Source: Dolomedes plantarius (Eukaryota > Arthropoda > Arachnida > Araneae > Dolomedidae). Taken from it: 64,000 bases of DNA. Positions 33,040-44,689 of this stretch are shown here, in pieces. The stretch spans positions 63,901,577-63,965,576 of the forward strand of contig OU015497.1 in NCBI GenBank assembly GCA_907164885.2. Direction: 5' to 3'. The translations under genes and the position numbers were made by a program. The notes beneath the pieces were generated by a model. It had not been told where the DNA came from, did not search any database, and worked only from the letters and a program-made list of their open reading frames with translations. Every line of letters begins with the position of its first letter. Positions within the stretch are counted from its first letter, which is position 1.

Positions 33040-34467
33040 AACTATTGGAGATACACATATCAAATTTTCCGCACATTTTTCTCAGAGCACAACTTAAAAA
33101 TTCTTATTTGAAAAGCAATCCAATGCTTTTAAAAGTTGGTAGACATACTTAACAGGGGTTCGCATTATTAAAAGAATATATAATATAAAATTAAAAAGAA
33201 ATCCACCTGGTGTAATTAGTTAAATATTTGTTCCCAATTGAGAACATTGGCCTGTCGCCACTATACTGCGACGAAGTCATTTCCTGTACTAAGAGTTTTT
33301 GGGTTGAAAGTTGAGATAATGGTTATCTATATAAAATGTAAAATTATGCAGGAAAGTGGTCGAATGAAATAACCCGTCTTGGTACTAGGATTGTAAATAA
33401 TCTTCTGACAGTTGTTGAAAACTCTCATCTAGTAAAAATATTTGATAAATTTTACCAGTAATGAATTTACGAAGGATCTTTCAAGTAGAAATATAAAAGC
33501 TATTGGAACTATCCAAGAACATCGAACTCAAAAATGTCCATTGATGCTCTCAAAGGAGATGAAAAAATAGAAAGAGGTTCATTTGATTACCAAAGCGATG
33601 GATCGGTATTTTTATTTCGCTGGAATGACAATTATGTAGTAACAGTTTCTTCAAATTCTTACACTCATCTCCCAATGATGTCGACTAAAAGATAGTCAAG
33701 TAAAGATCAGAAGAATGTGGCCATACAACAACCAAATATAATACATAAATATAATACTGAAATGCGTGGAGTGGACCTGCTAGATAGAATGTTAGACAGC
33801 TATCATCCCACACTCCGTGTTCCCAAAGAAATGGTTGTGGAATTTATTTGTTAATGCATTAAATATGACTTGGCGCTGGATGGCTTTTACATTCAGCAAC
33901 TCATAAAAAAAAAAATACCAAGCTGACTCATCTGGAGTTTCGCTGAGAGGTTACTATTGCTCTTCTAAGAACTGCACAAAAAAGGATGGGTCTCAACCAG
34001 GACCCGAAGTTCACCGCCCTATATCACAGAGAAAGAGTGATGGTCATTTACTTGTACAAACACCACAAGGTAGACGTACACAGTAAATGCAAGATTAGCT
34101 TGCAATGAGTGTAAGAAAAAATTGCGTCTAACATGCTCTCTACTGTACCACTTAAATTGTTTTCATTGAAAATTCTAGATTTAACTTAGTTCATGTCTGC
34201 ATTTAAATTTAAAAATAAATTTTTCATTCATTCTTACTACTTTGCTTATTATTTTATCTACTCATCACTATATTCCATTTTTGAATCCAGTGTAAAATTA
34301 TAATCAGAAGGGGCCAATGTTCCCAATTGGGAACACCATGAAAATTATATATACATTTTTTTCCCGCATTTAAATAACTAATATAACTTAACTGAAGCAT
34401 TAGAAAGCAAAATATGAAAAAAATTAATTTAAAATATACCTGCATATGAATTCGGCCTGTAAAAAGT
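33040..34467 (+). mobile_element. piggyBac-like element, copy 1, 5' part degraded
   Basis: It aligns with 38300-39743 over its whole length. The right end reads aattcggcctgtaaaaag followed by TTAA at 34466-34469, a piggyBac-type terminus. About 140 bp inside is a palindrome, gttcccaattgggaac, and a related word lies near 33230. The left terminus is not clear. It holds a transposase fragment. The broken Gypsy element starts at the right TTAA, so this copy seems to have inserted into it. Confidence 0.7.
33530..34090 (+). pseudogene. piggyBac transposase C-terminal half, copy 1
   Basis: The segments MSIDALKGDEK, ERGSFDYQSDGSVF and RWNDNYVVTV lead to STKR. Then MRGVDLLDRMLDSYHP matches the family segment carrying the third catalytic Asp (in GVD). 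It continues with a NALNMTWRWMAFTF-like segment. The N-terminal half is absent, and stops and frame changes are present. Confidence 0.72.
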
Positions 34468-35200
34468 TAAAGAGCCTCGGCTGTCGTTGTAGTACTTTGT
34501 ATGGCCCAGAATATGGAAGCTGTAGAACATCGAACATGATCATGGCGTAAAAAACCCGAGAACATTTGCCGAGGTCTTTAAACAAATAGTTTTGGGTGGG
34601 CCATGATGCGCCATATAGAAGTTTAGCTGGACTTTCTCCGAGATAGTCTTTATACATTGAGTGAAGTCCCAAGTAGAATAAGAATTTCCTCAGACCAGTG
34701 TCTGGTAAATCGGCACAAAGAAGTTTTCAAATTGGCGGTGAATCCGCTCTAAGAAACCATAAATTGCTGGGTTGTAGGCGGATGTGCGTGTTTTAGTACA
34801 ACCAAGTTGTTTATCCTTGTGCGCAAAATAATGAACTTTTGATGCTCCTACCTTAGTCAGCTCTAATGGTATGCGACACACCGTAACGGAAGACCCAATT
34901 ATGAAGAAATGCTGTCGCTACCGTTTTGACCGATTGATCAGTTACTGGAACAATCTGGCCAACGAGTATAATGATCGATCATTGTTAAACAGTAATGGAA
35001 TCCTTGGGAGGTTAACAATGGACCTATGTCCAAATGGACATGTGAAAATTATTGTTCAGGTAAGTCATATCGCCCCTGGGGACTTTGAACATGTCTAGAC
35101 TCTTTATTTTGCTGACAGGCTAGGCATACTTTTTCCCCCAATTACGGCAGTCTCTCTTGATAAAAGACCAAACATATCATTTTGTTATCCCTTGAAAAGT
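34468..35200 (-). pseudogene. Gypsy integrase remnant
   Basis: Pieces in several frames include CLACQQNKESRH, as in the zinc-binding N-terminal part, and a core end with YLGLHSMYKDYLGESPAKLLYG. A C-terminal segment, YSGPYKVLQRQPRLF, precedes the break at the piggyBac junction. Catalytic residues cannot be placed with confidence. Confidence 0.6.
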
Positions 35201-35204
35201 GGCC

Positions 35205-35830
35205 TTAGTACCGATGTGGGCGAGTGAACTGAATCAAAGACAGCTTTGCGAAAGTCCATTGGTATATATGGTCGAACACGACCATTAGAAGTGTCACATA
35301 AAAGTTCAATATCACCGCAATAGTGATGTGTTGTAACTGAAGACTGGGTGTAGTCATTAAAGTAAGTATCTTTGAATCGTTTTTCTGCGCTAATACCAGT
35401 GCTTGAAAATCTATAACCGAAGAAGTACTAATCTCTTCAATTCTGGAAAGGGTATCGGTGACAACATTTTGTGAACCGGGGATATAGGATGTCGGTGGTA
35501 TATTGTGAAATGAAATCAAGGTGCCGGTGTCGACGAGGAGAAATACGATCACATTTTTGCTGAAAAGCAAAAAAGATGTTTGTGATCGTTATGAATCGAA
35601 AAATTATGTCCCAAAAAGGTAGAGAAAATGCTGGATTGCTGAATAAGCTGACAAAAGTTCTTGATCATAAGTGTTAAATTTTATTTCTACAGGTCTAAGT
35701 TTGCGTGAAAAAAACGCCAATGGTGTGGTAATACCTTTGTGAGTTTGCTGTAAAACAGCTCCTAAGCCAGTGTCGGATGCATCGACAAATAACGAAAGTG
35801 CAGCATTGGGGTGACGATGAGCCAATAGGG
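35205..35830 (-). pseudogene. Gypsy RNase H and connection remnant
   Basis: The segment SLFVDASDTGLGAVLQQ carries the first acidic residue of the RNase H domain. It is followed by PLAFFSRKLRPVE and KFNTYDQELLSAYSAI. Further on YIPGSQNVVTDTLSRIEE marks the end of the domain as in Ty3/Gypsy. Frames change between the two parts. Confidence 0.75.
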
Positions 35831-35849
35831 AAGCATTTGATATATCCCT

Positions 35850-36530
35850 TACATGAATTAAAAATATTTAAAGCTTCTGTCCATGTAATAGGAGTGGAAT
35901 CCTTTCGCTTAGTTTTTTGTTAAAACATGTAATAGAGCTGGTTTTTTCGGCAGCATGCGGAATGATTCTGTCAGAAATCAGTCATTTTCAAAAAACCTAC
36001 GGAGTTGTAACACCGTAGTAGGGAAGGAAAAATTCAAGGGAGCTTCAATTTTCTTTGGACACGGTGAAATACCCTTATTAGAAATAATGCAACCCAGGAT
36101 AGGCAATTCCTTAACACCAAACATGCATTTGTCGATATTTAGTACTAAACCGCAATCATTTAGACGTTGAAAAAATATTTAAGTCTCGTAAATTGATAGT
36201 TTCATTTTTTGAGTCAATTAGAATATCGTCGAAATAGGGATAACATGGAAGATCGCTTAGAATTTCATTCATGAAACCTAATACGCACCATAGAGATCAA
36301 GTTTTGTAAAAATTTCTTTTCCAAATAAATTACTATTAGAACCGTGAATATGGAAAAAGGGATAACTGTCGGCTTCCGTAATTGCGTTAAGCCGTCCATA
36401 GTCCCAGCAAATTCTATAAGTTTAATCCTTTTTTTTTTAAATATGTGTATAGGATTTGACGAAGGACAGTTAGGTGACCGACATATGCCCTTCTGAACTA
36501 ATGTTTGAAATTCAGTTTTAATCAATTCTG
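35850..36530 (-). pseudogene. Gypsy reverse transcriptase remnant
   Basis: It begins EFQTLVQKGICR, as expected of the fingers, and passes LFGKEIFTKLDLYGAY with the first Asp. It then jumps to FMNEILSDLPCYPYFDDILI, in which FDD (36225-36233) is the catalytic pair. The sequence between those blocks is deleted. Confidence 0.72.
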
Positions 36531-36964
36531 ACTTATGGGGTTGAAGTCTGAGCTTTTGAAGCTATCGAAAGATCTTTAGTTATTATAAAATGCGTAGCTG
36601 AATGCTTTGGTTTGCCTCAGGGTAACCGGTGAGTAGTTAAATTTGGAAATTTTTTTAGAAGTTCCAGATAAGGAGAATTGGGATTTAGTTTACTATTCTG
36701 ATAAGTGCAAAGAAACGTTTACTCGGCTAATCAACTTCGGATTTTTAACATCAATTATTTAATCAAAATACTTTAAAGTATCAATTTCCAATATTGGGCG
36801 GGTAACATCAGCAATTTCCATTTAAAAGAACGTTTAGAACTTTTATTTACTATAAACACTTCAGTGCCGTATGTAGAAATCCGTGAGCCATTGGTAGCAT
36901 AGAGTTGGATTTGGAGGGTTAGAGTACGCGTATTTAAAAATTTAAGAGGTTAAGTAGACATGCT

Positions 36965-36976
36965 AGCTCCTGTATC
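36965..36976 (-). pseudogene. Gypsy protease active-site remnant
   Basis: The minus strand reads Asp-Thr-Gly-Ala within WCLIDTGASMST, the aspartic protease signature of retroelements. Only a short part of the domain is readable. Confidence 0.6.
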
Positions 36977-37019
36977 TATGAGGCACCATTGTGCAAATCG
37001 CTAAGGTATAAACGGCTAG

Positions 37020-37880
37020 AAATCTGGGCTGTATCTGCTGCCGTTTGAACAAATAAGCCTATTCATTTTCCTTAAAGTTACAAGGAGTGATAAATTTTCG
37101 TGCATTCGCTTTAAATGTTTTATGGTACCAACAAGATTTTGTAAAATAGCTAGGAGGGTCATGTAATGAGCTTGGACTTCGCGTACGAGACTAATCGTGA
37201 ATGAATACAAAAAGAGTTAGAGCGGCTATATCGACTACGTGATTTTACCTTGCTTCTTTCCAACGCTTGAAATTTCTTTTGCAGCTTATCCAGTTGGGCA
37301 TGAACTAAATTTGTTTCAACTGAACTATTTTCGTTAATAACGTTAACACTAGCAGAAATTTCAGATATTTCCGCGATTTTATCTGCCGTCAGTGCGAGGC
37401 TGGGAAGTGTATCAATACTAACCTATAAAATTTGCTAAAGATTTAACGCAGGTCGTTTGAGCCACAACATGCTTAACATACGAGTTAATTTATCTACCGC
37501 TAAATTCTGCATTTCCCGAAGTAAATGGGATGTTTTGTTGTCACCTAATTCCATAGCAGATATTATAGCACGTAATCGAGCTGTTTTTGAATCCGCAAAT
37601 TGTTCAGTTAGTAGTTTTTTTTAATCCAGTGTATTGTTCGAAAAGTGCAGATTCACTGCGTACAAAATCTATAGTACATGTAAAATAGTTTCGCTATCCA
37701 GTGCTGAAATTACATAATGATATTTTGTAACTTCTGTAATTCCCGATATAACGAACCGAGATTCTATGAAAGTAAACCATGGCTCACTGTTTTTCCAAAC
37801 TACGAGAAGTTTGAAAACTACTTGTGCAAGCTGTGGGTGACTTGAGATAAGGAAAATTTCATGTTTAACTTTAGACATTA
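37020..37880 (-). pseudogene. Gypsy gag remnant
   Basis: The segment starts MSKVKHEI and passes WKNSEPWFTFIESRF to KYHYVISALDSETI, matching the start of Ty3/Gypsy Gag as found in arthropods. A stop ends the frame at 37669 and later parts are in other frames. Confidence 0.7.
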
Positions 37881-38165
37881 TGGAATTCTTGAAATGCAGC
37901 GAAATATTTTATGAGAAGTAGAAAATAATCAAAAATAACTATTACAAGAATTATTTTAAAGTATTCGAATAAAACTGTACCTCTACTGTGATCCGTCGGA
38001 GATTCAGAGTTTCGACGACGGCACGTGCATAGAGGTTCGTCTGGGATAAATAGTTCCGGTGACGACACGTGGATTGAGGCTCGTCTGGGATGTTCTTGTC
38101 CGAGTCGCAAGTTATGGCGAGTGGATAAGAGTCTCCACTCGTATAAATCCTTGCACAGGAAGTCG

Positions 38166-39743
38166 ATGTTCCTAATTGGGAATATCAAATTAAATATTTA
38201 AAAATTAAATTTCATCAATATTGACTTTAAAAAATTAGCAGATGCAACAGAAATATGGCCTTTATTTTTTTTTTAAATAGAAACCACACTGCAAACATCA
38301 ATATGGAAATGTACAAAAAAGGAATGGCTTTTTCCACATTTTTCGCAGACCACAACTTAAAAAATCATAAATGGTAAAAACACACCAATGCTTCTAAAAT
38401 AGGTAGTCACGCTTAAAAGGGTCCATGTTATTAAAAGCATATAAACAAATTTTTTAAAAAATGCACTTGGTGTAATTAGTTAAATCTTTATGTTCCAAAC
38501 TGGGAAAATTTGCCTGTAGCCACTACGGCGACATTTTCTGTACTAAGAGTTTTTGGTTGAAAGTTGAAAAATGGTTAGCCATATAAAAAAAAGTAACTTT
38601 CTACTGGAAAGAAGTCAAATGAAATAGCCCCTCTTGGTACTAGGGTTGCAATTTGTCTTTTCATAGTTGTTGAAACTCTCTTGAAGTAGAACTTTTTTAC
38701 TACTAATGATTTGATGAAGGATCTTGCAAGTAGAAATAAAAAAAAAGCTATTGAAACTATCTGGAAACATCGAATTCAAAAATGTCCATAGATGCTCTCA
38801 AAGGAGATGAAAAAAAACTAGAAAGAGGTTCATTTGTTTACCAAAGTGATGGATCGGTATTCTTATGCCGCTGGAATGACAGTTTTGTAGTTCAATGTTT
38901 TCATTTCCCAATGCAGTCGACTAAAAGATATTCAAGTAAAGACCAGAAGAAAGTGGACACAAGAACCAAATTGAATACATAAATATAATACCGGAATGAG
39001 TGGAGTTGACATGCTAGATAGAATGTTAGGCAGCTACCATTCCACGGTTCGCAATATGAAATGGTGGAATTCGTTAAGGCATTAAATATGACTGTTGTCG
39101 CTGGTTGACTTTTACATTCAGCAACTCATGAAAAAATACCAAGCTGACTTATCTGGAGTTTCGAGGCGAAGTTACAATCGCTCTTCTAAGAACTGCATCA
39201 AGAAAGGACGGGTCTCAACCAGGACCCAAAGTTCACCACCCTATATCTCAGAGAACGAGTGATGGCCATTTCCTTGAACAAACAATACAAGGCTGATGTG
39301 CACAGTAAATGCAAGTTTTGTTTGCAATGATTGCAAAAAAAAAAAAATTGAGTCTAACATGCTTTCCATTGTAATATGGAATAAAGGTATAAACATAATT
39401 TTGATATTTTTTTGAGGAAACAAATTGTTTTCATTGAAATTTATAGATTTTCAACTTAATTCATATCTGCACTTAAAATTTTAGATTAAGTATATCATTC
39501 ATGCTTACTACTTTGCTTATTATTTAATTTACTCAATATATTCCATTTTTATATCCAGTGAAAAAGTATAGTCAGAAGCGGCCAATGTTCCCTATTGGAA
39601 ACACTATGAAAATTATATATGAAATCTTTTTCCCCCATTAAAATGACTAATATCCCTTAACTAAAGCATTAGAAGGCAAAATATGCAGCAATTTAATTTA
39701 AAATATACCTGCATCTGAATTCGGCCTGTAAAAAGGTTAAGTA
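38166..39743 (+). mobile_element. piggyBac-like element, copy 2
   Basis: It is parallel to 33040-34467. The right end reads aattcggcctgtaaaaagg before TTAA near 39740. Palindrome-like words recur near the left limit (gttcctaattgggaat, 38168), near 38492 and near 39585. Its left end lies against the leader of the Gypsy element. It holds a transposase fragment. Confidence 0.65.
38782..39225 (+). pseudogene. piggyBac transposase C-terminal half, copy 2
   Basis: The frame 38782-38979 reads MSIDALKGDEKK, ERGSFVYQSDGSVFLCRWND and STKR. After a stop, MSGVDMLDRMLGSYH follows with the catalytic Asp. This copy keeps a longer uninterrupted first part than copy 1 but is still broken. Confidence 0.72.
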
Positions 39744-39772
39744 TATATTGGACTACTTTTACAATCACTCGG

Positions 39773-40129
39773 TTAAAGAAATAAAAGAAACATAAAATTT
39801 ACATATTGATAAGGAAAGTTGCCGTCCATCAGGACGTCGGAAAAAACTTGATGCCGTATCCTCCTAGCTGACCGAACTGCAGTGGGCTGGACTGATGGTT
39901 GTGGTGGTGGTGGTATCCCATGTGGCTTCTGCCTGGGGGCTGTATTTCTTTGACGCTGGCTGTTGCTCGCTTTTATCCTCCCGCTGGATGCGCTATGCTT
40001 CTTTCCGTCGTACTCGATTTGCATGTAATTCGTATCTGGGCTACCCGAGGAGGTAATCAAAAAAGGATCGTATTCAGCGAAGCTGCGTTGCGTAGCGAAA
40101 CTGTGAATCGCTGCTGCAATGCTCGCCAC
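39773..40129 (-). other. open frame in a GC-richer patch, unrecognised
   Basis: A 118-codon frame begins at a GTG just after a stop, so it lacks a eukaryotic start and would have to be internal to an exon. It is rich in Ser, Arg, Pro and Gln (PHGIPPPPQPSVQP). A donor-like sequence, AT|GTAAAT, lies near 39805. The patch 39800-40260 is clearly richer in GC than its flanks, which hints at coding or promoter sequence. I do not recognise it. Confidence 0.25.
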
Positions 40130-40289
40130 ACATCAAAGTTTCTCGTGACTCTTCGCTATTCGCCGTTCGCTGTATGTATACAAAGCCTACAGTTCAGCCC
40201 AGGATCAATTTATTTATGCTCATCAGTTTCATTACGAGCAGGAAGATTCATTTCGTTGTCCGTTATCGGAAACTGAGTTCCTCAAAATA

Positions 40290-41500
40290 ATATGAATTAG
40301 AGGTCTCACCATTGCAATTCACTTTAAGAAAATGTACGAACGGCTCCACATGCATTCGGTGGGGACAATGACCGAATTTCGAATCTAATGCTGAATTTGT
40401 TTATTCACAATCGTTCATTGCAAGTATATGCGAATTAACATACACACAAGAAGAATAAAAAATTAAATAAATAAATAAATACCAACTTCAAATAAAAATA
40501 AAAATAGGAGAAAACTATAAAATTTATGGTGTACGTATTCATACAAAACACAATGAGAAAAATCCTATACCAATTAATCAATTCATTAAGTTAAAAAAAT
40601 GAAGACACATAATTTTGAGGCCAATAAATTGTTAAATTTTAACAAGTACCCTATCATAAGCAGCAGAGAACGGCTTAACATATCTTTGTATTTTATAAGC
40701 TATCTTTTATAATTTCAAATGATTTTACATTCAGCAGAAAATTGCTATACTTCCCAACAAAACTTATATACTGATATAAGCGCAGTAATGACATTTTTTT
40801 TTTTGTCTAAAACTTTTCCAAATCAGTTGCAAGGTTATATCTATGAGGTCAAGGTAAAACCCGTATCCCCTTCTGTTTCCTACTACCGCTGTCATTTACG
40901 AATCAGAAATCTTTATTGCAAGTAATAATTAAAAAATCAATATTCCTAGCGATTTATTTGTCTGTTGAAATGCTTTGATAGGCTTGAATACTATATTAAT
41001 GTGTTTAAAATATACATTAAAATATCATGATATTTTAGTACTTACATGTGAAACGCATAGGTAAATGAATGCATCATACATCAGACAAGTTATTATACAG
41101 ATTTAAAACACATATACGGGTTGGTTCTTTGAGACACCTCCGTTCATGATTACGCTGTTAATCATCTATCAGTTTTACAAGATGACCCTCATCCAGTAAA
41201 AAAAAAAGCCTTGGGAGTATAATTCTGTTCCTCGATTGAAGATGTCATTTGAAAGGATTATGAACGCCCCAGCTTTGCCTTTGAGTAGATTCACTCAAAG
41301 GTAAAACTTGAGTAGAGTTGTAAAGCAGTATGGTATTTCCCAGTTCCGAGAGGTGAGAATAATTAAATAGATAAGAAAACAGGATGTGCAAGCCTGATAC
41401 TGTTTTCAAAGAGACTATGCTTCTTGAAACTGTCGAACAGAAATTTGTGTTAAACTGAAACTTACAAAAATGTTCTTTTTTACGTACATATTCTTTTCCA
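40290..41500. other. no gene seen
   Basis: AT-rich sequence without supported features, ending at a TA run (41503-41540). Confidence 0.45.
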
Positions 41501-41502
41501 TC

Positions 41503-41542
<40 letters not shown>

Positions 41543-41545
<3 letters not shown>

Positions 41546-41717
41546 TGCTAGATTTCAAAAAATAGAGGTGCCGGAACGGTAACCTTCCGGGGTGTGTGTG
41601 TCGGAAGGCGGGGGGGGGGGGGGTATTCCAAATTATTTATAAAGAGAGGTACCTAAAGAGATTATATAGGTACCTAGAGATATTATACCGGCACGTTCCG
41701 CCTCAAATCTAGCCCTG
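41543..41717. mobile_element. 175-bp hAT-type MITE
   Basis: The ends CAGTGCTAGATTT and (inverse) CAGGGCTAGATTT are imperfect inverted repeats, and ccggaacg recurs near each end inverted. The flanks tatataca and tatatgta fit an 8-bp duplication, although they lie in TA repeats. A G run at 41611-41622 lies in the middle. Confidence 0.6.

Positions 41718-41721
<4 letters not shown>

Positions 41722-41788
<67 letters not shown>
41722..41788. repeat. (TA)n microsatellite
   Basis: A pure TA run between the hAT-type MITE and the Tc1-like element. Confidence 0.95.
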
Positions 41789-41789
<1 letters not shown>

Positions 41790-41790
<1 letters not shown>

Positions 41791-42870
41791 ACTCTTAGAC
41801 AAAAAAATATGATGCACCAAGAAGGAGTTATCTGAATGAGAATGAAATTCGGTAGATGTGATCTACATGCACAGGAATACAAATGATTACAATTTGAGAA
41901 AAATTGAATGATTTATTCAAGAAAAAAGCTTCACAAACTGAAAAAGTCAATAACGCGTTAGTCCACCTTTCGCCTTTATGTAAGCAGTTAATCTGTTTGG
42001 CATTGATTGATAGATGTGGCGGATGTCTTCCTGCGCGATATCACGCCAAATTATGTCCAATTGGCGAGTTAGATCCTGAAAATCCCGAGATGATAGGAGG
42101 GACCAGCCCATATTGCTCTAAACGTGCTGAATGGGGGAGAGATCCGGCGACCTTGTTGGTCAAGGTAGCTTTGAGCAAGCACGAAGATAAGTAGTAGAAA
42201 CTGTCATCGTGTGCGGGCGGGCATTATCTTGTTGAAATGTAAGCTCAGGATGGCGTGATATGAAGGGCAACACAACGGGGTGTAGAATATCGTCGTACGT
42301 ACCGGTGTGCTGTAAGGGTGCCGCGGATGACAACCAAAGGGATCCTGCTATGAAATGAAATGGCGCCCGTAATTTGTCGGCCTGTATGACAGAAGGTAGT
42401 CAGGTTGGTATCCCACCGCTGTTCGGGGAGTCTCGAGACGCGTATTCGCTGGTCATCAGGGCTCAGTTCGAAGCGGAACTCATCACTGCAGCTACTCTAG
42501 TAAGTGACATTCCAGATTGAATGTGCCCGAAACCACTGCAAAAGGACTCGTCGATGTACAGAGGTCAATGGTAGTCGTCGCAAGGGGCACCGTGATATTT
42601 GTCGCCTTTCTCTTAACCGCTTATGAATGGTACTTGCTCTCACTGAAGTACCAGTTACACGTGCGATCGATGATAATGATAAATCTGAGGCTGTGAGTGC
42701 CGCTCTGACGATTGCTCGGTCCTCATGTTCTGTTATTTCTCTAGTCCGATCGCTTCCTTCTTGACGTTGTGTTCGCCCATGGTTCACCCATGATGTAATC
42801 TTTACTTGTAGAACAGCACACAATTTTAACACGATTTAAAACAAAATAAAACAGGGATGAGGCCGATATC
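41790..42870 (-). mobile_element. Tc1-like transposon, second family, truncated
   Basis: The left end begins cactcttagacaaaaaaata just after a TA run. A decayed transposase runs across 41930-42832 on the minus strand. A matching inverted end is not visible on the right near 42870, so that side is truncated or too diverged. It is a different family from 27992-29209. Confidence 0.7.
41930..42832 (-). pseudogene. Tc1-like transposase with Glu-to-Gln change
   Basis: The frame 42832-42497 holds a helix-turn-helix with SLSSIARVTGTSVRASTIHK. It is followed by WFRAHSIWNVTY, then SDEFRFELS with the first catalytic Asp. Further on come FQQDNARPHT with the second Asp and SPDLSPIQHV, where relatives have Glu. 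The end reads AKGGLTRY. Stops near 42170, 42115 and 42490 and the lost Glu make it inactive. Confidence 0.75.
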
Positions 42871-43386
42871 CGATTCAAGTAAAATTAAAAAGTGGTCCAT
42901 CAAATGTACATGAATTGTTAACACAGAGACCCCCAACCTTTTTAGATTTGTGTTTAGGGAGTGAGATTAGAAATTTGGTGCACTCACGTAGAATTTTTTT
43001 TTAAAATTTTTAAAATGTTAAATGAAAGTTAACTATATATACGGAACATGTTAAAATTTAAGTTTAAATAAATACTTACTCCATTACTGTTTTTATTCAT
43101 TTATACAAAGATATAAGATGCAAATAATAAAATAAAATTTATTAACATAGTTTCAAAACTAGCCATGTGATTCAGTACACTATAGAACTACAATGAAAGT
43201 CTTTTTATTTAGATTTTTTCCAATGCGAAAGAAAAATACAACTCCGAACAATGCAACTCCGAAAATTTTGGATCCTTCAGGGCGGACGTAATCTTCAACT
43301 TATATATTTCCCACCATATTCATCAAACCACTGGAAAAAAAAATCAATTACATTTGTTATACCGTTCAGCTGTATAAAAACATATA
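42871..43386. other. no gene seen
   Basis: AT-rich spacer between the two Tc1/mariner elements. Confidence 0.5.
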
Positions 43387-44686
43387 CAGAGGCTGTTCGC
43401 ACATTTTTTAGACGATTTTGGTAAGCGGTAATAAAAAATTGTTTCCTGCAAAAGAAATAATTGCAATTTTACTATGTTTTTAAAAGTAAAAATTATCGTC
43501 TGCGGCTTGAAAGTTTTGTTTTTATTCAAAATGTCGTTTTTAACAAAGCAGTCGTTCGAAGGCTACATTTATGCTCTTTCCGAAGAGAAATATGCATACT
43601 CCGTTATCCAAAAACGATGTGAGAGTCATGATTTTGTGATATCTAAAGCGTCGATAGGTAATATCGTCAACAAAACAGGAAATAAACGTCAAATTGGAGC
43701 CTCAAGTGGGACAAAAATTCCAAACAAGTATCCAAGGAAAAAACGGACATCTTCGACTATTGCAAAGGTACGTTGTTTAATGTTAAAAGAAAACCCCCCT
43801 AGTCAAAGGACAGTTGCAAAATCATTAAAATGCTCTGTGTCCGCTGTAAACAAAATGATAAACGTTGATTTAAATCTTAAGAAAGGGAAAAAACGCAATG
43901 TGCGTCGTCTTCTTCCAAATCATATCGCTGAACGCAGGACACGCTGCAGAATTCTATATGAGAAACACTTATCCTAAGAAAAATGGAAAACAATTGTCAC
44001 AATAGATGAATCATGGGTGTATTTAAATGATTGCAACAAAAAAAGAGCCATTTATTATCATAAAAGGGGAGAAAAAATTTAAGTACATGGTTCAAAGAAT
44101 CGAAAGAAAGTTTTTCTAAGGGATTCATGATTGTTGCTGGTTTTTCTTATAAAGGCAAGTTAAAAATAAAAAGAGTGGAAAAAATGTCAAGATTAACTCC
44201 AAATACTATCAGGAACATATTTTATCGCCAATTTTTCTGAATGAATTACCATCGCTTTACCCACAGTGCCATCAATCTGTGAGACTCCATCAGGACAAAG
44301 CTAGCAGTCACACATCAAAATCCACTGTAAATTTCCTAAAAGAAATGGAACAAAAAACTGGTATCAAGGCCATACCCTTCACTGATATCCCTACTAAATA
44401 TCCCGATGTATCACCTATAGATTTTTGTGCTTTCGGACTTTTAAAATCTGCATTATCCAAACGTCGTCTCAAAACCCTTACAGGACTCTGGAAAGCTGTT
44501 CAGGAGGAATGGGATTGAATACCTCTTCTGACACTTCAAAAAGCATTATTATCGTGGAAATTGCGGTGTCGAAAGATAGTTCAGAATAAGGTATGTCAAA
44601 TAAAACATTTAAAACACAAGAATTTTATGTAATTTAGTTTTGTGAATACAATATACATCGTCTAAACAATGTGTGAACAGTCTCTG
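43387..44686 (+). mobile_element. mariner-type transposon, DD41D (rosa-like)
   Basis: The 1300-bp element has inverted ends cagaggctgttcgcacat and (inverse) cagagactgttcacacat, extending through tagacgat. It is flanked by TA at 43385-43386 and 44687-44688. The transposase is on the plus strand with a few lesions. The DD41D spacing fits the rosa family of mariner-like elements. Confidence 0.88.
43474..44640 (+). pseudogene. mariner transposase, D-41 residues-D spacing
   Basis: A likely start is the Met of MSFLTKQSFEGY at 43531. Two helix-turn-helix regions lie in 43531-43900 (IGNIVNKTG; SQRTVAKSLKCSVSAVNKM). The first catalytic Asp is in TIDESWVYL near 44005, after a stop at 43975. The second is in HQDKASSHT (44292 onward) and the third in SPIDFC (near 44420). 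The last two are 41 residues apart. The end, LSWKLRCRKIVQN, is in frame after another stop near 44517. Several stops and a frameshift disable it. Confidence 0.82.
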
Positions 44687-44689
44687 TAT

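Larger units (their letters stand above)
34468..38165 (-). mobile_element. Ty3/Gypsy LTR retrotransposon, broken
   Basis: Minus-strand order is gag, protease, reverse transcriptase, RNase H and integrase, the Ty3/Gypsy order. Each part is short of normal length and crossed by stops. A region with alternating cgtctggga words at 37881-38165 precedes gag and may be LTR or leader. A 3' LTR was not found because the piggyBac copy ending at 34467 interrupts the integrase end. Confidence 0.78.

Noticed and set aside
41904..42194. 96-codon plus-strand frame
   Set aside because: It is antisense to the Tc1-like transposase.
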